The position numbers and the translations under genes were made by a program. From Bacillota bacterium (lineage in GTDB: Bacteria > Bacillota > Clostridia > Oscillospirales > Ruminococcaceae), in the NCBI GenBank assembly GCA_023458875.1, contig JAEWXO010000071.1, positions 1 through 35,778 of the forward strand: 35,778 nt of DNA, given 5' to 3'. The notes beneath the pieces were generated by a model, which saw only the letters and a list, made by a program, of their open reading frames with translations, was not told the origin of the DNA and made no database searches. Numbering within the stretch: the stretch's first letter is position 1; every line of letters begins with the position of its first letter. This document shows, piece after piece, positions 32,992 through 35,778 of the stretch.

Positions 32992-33441
32992 ATGGATAAC
33001 ATTTTTCTTCATAATATTGAGATTATATTTGTTTATATCCGAAGCGACATAAACAAGGAAAGCAATAAAGAAATGTCATCATTGATAATCAGAGCTTTGG
33101 AAACTTCAATGAGCAACAGCATATTTTGTCAAAATGTAGAGAAGTTTGATACATTTGTTTATGGGCAGTTGGATAAGAATGATTCAAACAGTGTAATTCT
33201 TACAGGCAAAGAAAGCGATTGTAACATATTGATTAAAATGATACAATATTTTCAAGATCTTCTGGTTGCCGCGAAGTATGAATTAGCTTATGAATTAGCC
33301 GATATTATTCATGCATTTCCTAATATAATAATGAATGATTGTAAGAAATCTGGAAAGCAATTCTGGAAAATATATTTACTGCCTTTCCGCAAGAAATATA
33401 ATAATAACTTTTTTGACGATTTTAAATCTGCAATATTATAA
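32992..33441 (+). CDS. probable immunity protein for the RHS tail
   Basis: A 149-residue soluble, helix-rich protein with no family I recognise. It starts eight bases after the stop of the RHS tail, with AGGTG overlapping that stop as its ribosome site, so it is set up to be co-translated, exactly where immunity genes of polymorphic toxins sit. Residues 30-55 and 80-115 look like helices (MSSLIIRALETSMSNSI, DLLVAAKYELAYELADII) and the end is basic (PFRKKYNNNFFDDF). A terminator follows at 33454. The immunity role is inferred from place alone. Low GC is similar to the neighbours. Confidence 0.55.
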   Translation: MDNIFLHNIEIIFVYIRSDINKESNKEMSSLIIRALETSMSNSIFCQNVEKFDTFVYGQLDKNDSNSVILTGKESDCNILIKMIQYFQDLLVAAKYELAYELADIIHAFPNIIMNDCKKSGKQFWKIYLLPFRKKYNNNFFDDFKSAIL

Positions 33442-33453
33442 CATTGTATTATT

Positions 33454-33485
33454 AAAAGCGCTGATGGTTTCACAGCAGCGCTTTT
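33454..33485 (+). terminator. terminator of the RHS tail/immunity unit
   Basis: Arms AAAAGCGCTG and CAGCGCTTTT (10 bp) enclose 12 bases, followed by CTTCTT; 13 bases after the immunity gene stop. Confidence 0.75.
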
Positions 33486-33499
33486 CTTCTTGTGAAACG

Positions 33500-33621
33500 A
33501 ATACCACCGGCTATGCCGGTGGTTCAAAAAGCTTTAGCTATGAGTAGAAAAATAAAACCTCCCGTGATAAAATAAAGTTAAGGTCTGCCAACCTAACAAA
33601 ACAATCAAGGGAGGTATCGTC
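33500..33621 (+). mobile_element. left end and leader of an IS200-type element
   Basis: Hairpin ACCACCGGC-TAT-GCCGGTGGT (33503-33523) is a typical IS200/IS605 end. Downstream, ACCTCCC (33557-33563) is complementary to the ribosome site GGGAGGT (33609-33615) of the following tnpA, so the leader can fold and hide that site, the known way IS200 keeps transposase synthesis low. Confidence 0.7.
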
Positions 33622-33675
33622 ATGACAAAAGACGATATAAGTAGTTTAGCACATTCAAAATGTGTTGTGGTATAA
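33622..33675 (+). pseudogene. first codons of an IS200 tnpA, cut off
   Basis: MTKDDISSLAHSK is the usual start of an IS200 transposase (followed in the family by Trp and a Cys/Lys/Tyr-His stretch); here it turns into CVVV and stops. The break is at 33660-33663, just before the group II intron. The rest of tnpA is not found after the intron, so the IS was truncated, not simply interrupted. Confidence 0.7.
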
Positions 33676-33686
33676 TAGAATGGTAA

Positions 33687-35650
33687 GTGCGAGCTGCGAA
33701 ATTCGCTAGGAAAATGAAAATAGCAGAATTTCCACTGGTTATGAAAATAACCTTTGTAAGCTGATAGAGGTACAGCAGGATAAACCTGTCGGGTAAGGAT
33801 TAGCCATCCGCCCGTACCGAGTCCTTGGGGTCGAGCTGGTAACATAAGACCTAAGCTTAGGACAGGGAGTAGCAGAGCCGTAACGAAAGTGAAGCAATTC
33901 AGCCGAGAAATTATTGAAAGTTGGGACTGGTCGATGCGTTTTACATCGCAGCAGACAATATCCTGTAACCGAAATGGCAAGGAAAACAGGACACCCCTCG
34001 GTCGTAGAGCATGGCGAGGCTAATGAATGATAAGTACGCTGTCGGAACAGCTGAGATCCTGACACATCCCACGTGGTAGACAAAATCAAGCAGATAAATA
34101 CTGCAAGACGTTTCAATGTGTGTCAGGAAGTCCGATGTCTTCATAGTACTGTAGAAGTTCTGTCAACATAAACAGGATGGAGGGAAGGAGGGCACATTTC
34201 ATAGGTTCGGTTAGGAAACTGCCGTACAGACAAGGAGAGCTGAGAATATGGTGAGTGGAACAGCCGGAATAAATTACAGGATACAAAAAGCAAACAGGAC
34301 AGATTGCAAAATACAGAACCTTGCAGTACTGATAGATAAACAAGCTTTGTTAAGAGTACATCGTAGAATGAAGTCGAATAAGGCAAGTGGAATAGACAAG
34401 GTAACGAAAGAGGAGTATGATGCAAATCTGGACAGAAATCTTGATAATCTGATACACAGATTAAAGGAAGACAAATACAGACCAAAACCGTCCAGAAGAG
34501 TATATATACCGAAAGATGGAAGCAAGAAAATGAGACCATTAGGTATTTCAAGTTACGAAGATAAGCTGGTTGAAAATGTGATAGCTGATATTCTGATACC
34601 AATATATGAGACAAAATTCATAAACACAAGTTACGGATTCAGACCAAACAGAAATTGCCACATGGCAATAAGAGAAATCATAGAAATGGTTCAGTATCGC
34701 AAGACTAATTACATAGTTGAAGCGGACATAAAAGGTTTCTTTGATAATGTGAATCATGAATGGCTGAAGAGGATGCTTGAACATGATATAGCAGACAGAA
34801 GATTTCTTAGAATAATAGAAAGATTTCTGAAAGCCGGAATTATGGAGGATGGAAAATATATTGATACAGAAAAAGGTACACCACAGGGAAACGGAGCAAG
34901 TCCGGTGCTTGCGAACATATATTTGCATTATGTACTTGATTTATGGTTTGAAATAGCTGTAAAGAAAAGGATGAAAGGTCAGTGTTATCTGATACGATAT
35001 GCTGATGATTTTATCTGCTGTTTTGAAAATAAAAATGAAGCAGAAGTATTTATGGAATTACTCAAGAGAAGATTCTGTAAATTTGGTCTGGAACTTGCGG
35101 AAGAAAAGACCAAAATGCTTGAGTTTGGAAGATTCGCTAAGATAAACCGAGAAAAAAGAAATGAGGAAAAACCTGAAACTTTTGAATTCTTGGGATTTAC
35201 TTTTTACTGTGGTCAGGCTAACAAAAAAGGCTTTTTTAGATGTCGTGCCAAAACGAGTAAGAAGAAGTTCAGAAGTAAGCTTAAATCACTAAAAGAATGG
35301 ATAAAATCGAACAGACACATCCGTCTAAAGGAATTGTTTAAAACACTGTCTTCAAAATTAAGAGGGCATTATCAATATTATGGAGTAACTGATAACACTT
35401 ATGCAATAAAGAGCTTCTATGAAACTGCATTGAAGATGTTATATAAATGGCTGAACCGAAGAAGTCAGAGGAGAAGCTATACACATGAAGGCTTTAATAG
35501 TTTGCTTAAAACGTTCGCCTTACCTAATCCGAAGATATATGTAAGTTTGTACTGTAAACGTGTAAAAATATGAAATGAAGAGCCGTATGCGTAAATAGCG
35601 CACGTACGGTTCTGTGAGGGGTGTAGGGAGCAATCCCTATATCTACTCGA
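33687..35650 (+). mobile_element. group II intron, apparently complete
   Basis: A self-splicing retroelement. The 5' end is placed at GTGCG (33687-33691), the group II consensus, but could be up to 25 bases earlier. The ribozyme region 33690-34245 is rich in G/C relative to its surroundings. It is followed by the reverse transcriptase gene. Domain V is at about 35580-35613: GAGCCGTATGCG, loop, CGCACGTACGGTTC with the AGC triad. Domain VI follows (TAGGGA-GCAA-TCCCTA at 35623-35640) and the intron ends in CTACTCGA (about 35650). Left flank is a truncated IS200; right flank leads into an IS3-type element. Confidence 0.85.
34248..35573 (+). CDS. ltrA: group II intron reverse transcriptase/maturase
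   Basis: A 441-residue intron-encoded protein. The reverse transcriptase fingers and palm (~35-300) show RPLGISSYEDKLVENVI, the NTSYGFRPNRNCHMAI block, IVEADIKGFFDNV with the first catalytic Asp, GTPQGNGASPVLANIYLHYVLD, and the YADDF active site. The maturase (X) domain follows (~310-430: FEFLGFTFYCG, LRGHYQYYGVTDN, HEGFNSLLKTF). There is no C-terminal HNH endonuclease domain, so retrohoming would use nicked or single-stranded DNA at replication forks. AAGGAG lies 11 bases before ATG 34248. It should bind and help splice its own intron RNA. All core motifs are present, so it may be active. Confidence 0.93.
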   Translation: MVSGTAGINYRIQKANRTDCKIQNLAVLIDKQALLRVHRRMKSNKASGIDKVTKEEYDANLDRNLDNLIHRLKEDKYRPKPSRRVYIPKDGSKKMRPLGISSYEDKLVENVIADILIPIYETKFINTSYGFRPNRNCHMAIREIIEMVQYRKTNYIVEADIKGFFDNVNHEWLKRMLEHDIADRRFLRIIERFLKAGIMEDGKYIDTEKGTPQGNGASPVLANIYLHYVLDLWFEIAVKKRMKGQCYLIRYADDFICCFENKNEAEVFMELLKRRFCKFGLELAEEKTKMLEFGRFAKINREKRNEEKPETFEFLGFTFYCGQANKKGFFRCRAKTSKKKFRSKLKSLKEWIKSNRHIRLKELFKTLSSKLRGHYQYYGVTDNTYAIKSFYETALKMLYKWLNRRSQRRSYTHEGFNSLLKTFALPNPKIYVSLYCKRVKI

Positions 35651-35696
35651 GCAGGACGTACCAAGTTACTGAAATCCAACTGAAAGGACAAGAATA

Positions 35697-35778
35697 ATGA
35701 ACAAATATGACAATGACTTAAGAGAGATGATAGTTAGACTTCATCTTGAAGAAGGCAGGACATTAAAGAGTCTGTCAG
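35697..35778 (+). CDS. start of an IS3-family orfA (cut by the window end)
   Basis: ATG 35697, with AAAGGA ten bases upstream, opens a frame reading MNKYDNDLREMIVRLHLEEG and RTLKSLS to the end of the window. This is the helix-turn-helix start of a Tnp-1-type orfA of IS3-like elements. About 46 bases separate it from the end of the group II intron, which leaves room for the left inverted repeat. Confidence 0.7.
   Translation, partial: MNKYDNDLREMIVRLHLEEGRTLKSLS

Noticed and set aside
33534..34614. Several minus-strand frames (33534-33980, 33739-34116, 34141-34614)
   Set aside because: They lie in the structured RNA part and the reverse transcriptase gene of the group II intron; intron RNA structure explains the open frames.

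Overview
The window looks like a chromosomal segment of a low-GC, cellulose-degrading Ruminococcus-like member of the Clostridia (Oscillospiraceae). The evidence is type I dockerin modules in two secreted proteins (a GH5 endoglucanase and a CotH protein), a Gram-positive hrcA-grpE-dnaK-dnaJ heat-shock operon with a CIRCE operator, near-consensus sigma-A promoters, AGGAGG-type ribosome sites and families typical of Clostridia (YtrA/YtrB-like ABC operon, DUF6465-like protein). Genus is inferred from these traits; no rRNA is present.

Layout. 1-750: a truncated gene whose 5' side looks replaced by the end of a mobile element. 962-5137 (+): promoter and a cell-surface polysaccharide operon (coiled-coil protein, GT4 glycosyltransferase, a small ORF probably joined to it through an A11 run, and a large two-domain transferase). 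5150-7040 (-): small lipoprotein and a DUF4230-like membrane-anchored protein, flanked by repeats. 7040-12755 (-): GntR/YtrA regulator, ABC ATPase and two paralogous permeases from one consensus promoter; the regulator has no usual start codon in frame and may be frameshifted at its N-terminus. 12756-13560: gene-poor region with transposase debris. 13651-15882 (+): CotH protein with N-terminal dockerin. 15997-21220 (-): hrcA-grpE-dnaK-dnaJ with CIRCE. 21300-23475 (-): polyphosphate kinase. 23736-23817 (+): tRNA-Leu(UAG). 23942-24370 (-): DUF6465-like protein. 24686-26473 (+): GH5 cellulase with internal dockerin, convergent with a LacI-sensor/AraC regulator (26516-28285, -). 28509-30697 (-): malate/lactate dehydrogenase-family gene and malic enzyme, a probable malate shunt. 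31127-31932 (+): KdpE-like response regulator without a kinase in view.

31970-35778 is a mosaic of mobile and modular DNA: an IS605-type left end with tnpA cut off in mid-gene, fused to the C-terminal tail of an RHS/YD-repeat protein ending in a DGHHR motif, a probable immunity gene, an IS200-type left end cut off after 13 recognisable tnpA codons, a complete-looking group II intron with its reverse transcriptase/maturase, and the start of an IS3-type orfA.

Across the window, at least five copies or part-copies of a ~110-bp palindromic repeat lie only between genes, one of them inside the heat-shock operon. Its central hairpin stays paired while its sequence changes between copies. This repeat family, the A11 frameshift candidate, the RHS tail/immunity pair and the Arg at the specificity position of the 'lactate' dehydrogenase are the points most worth a second look.
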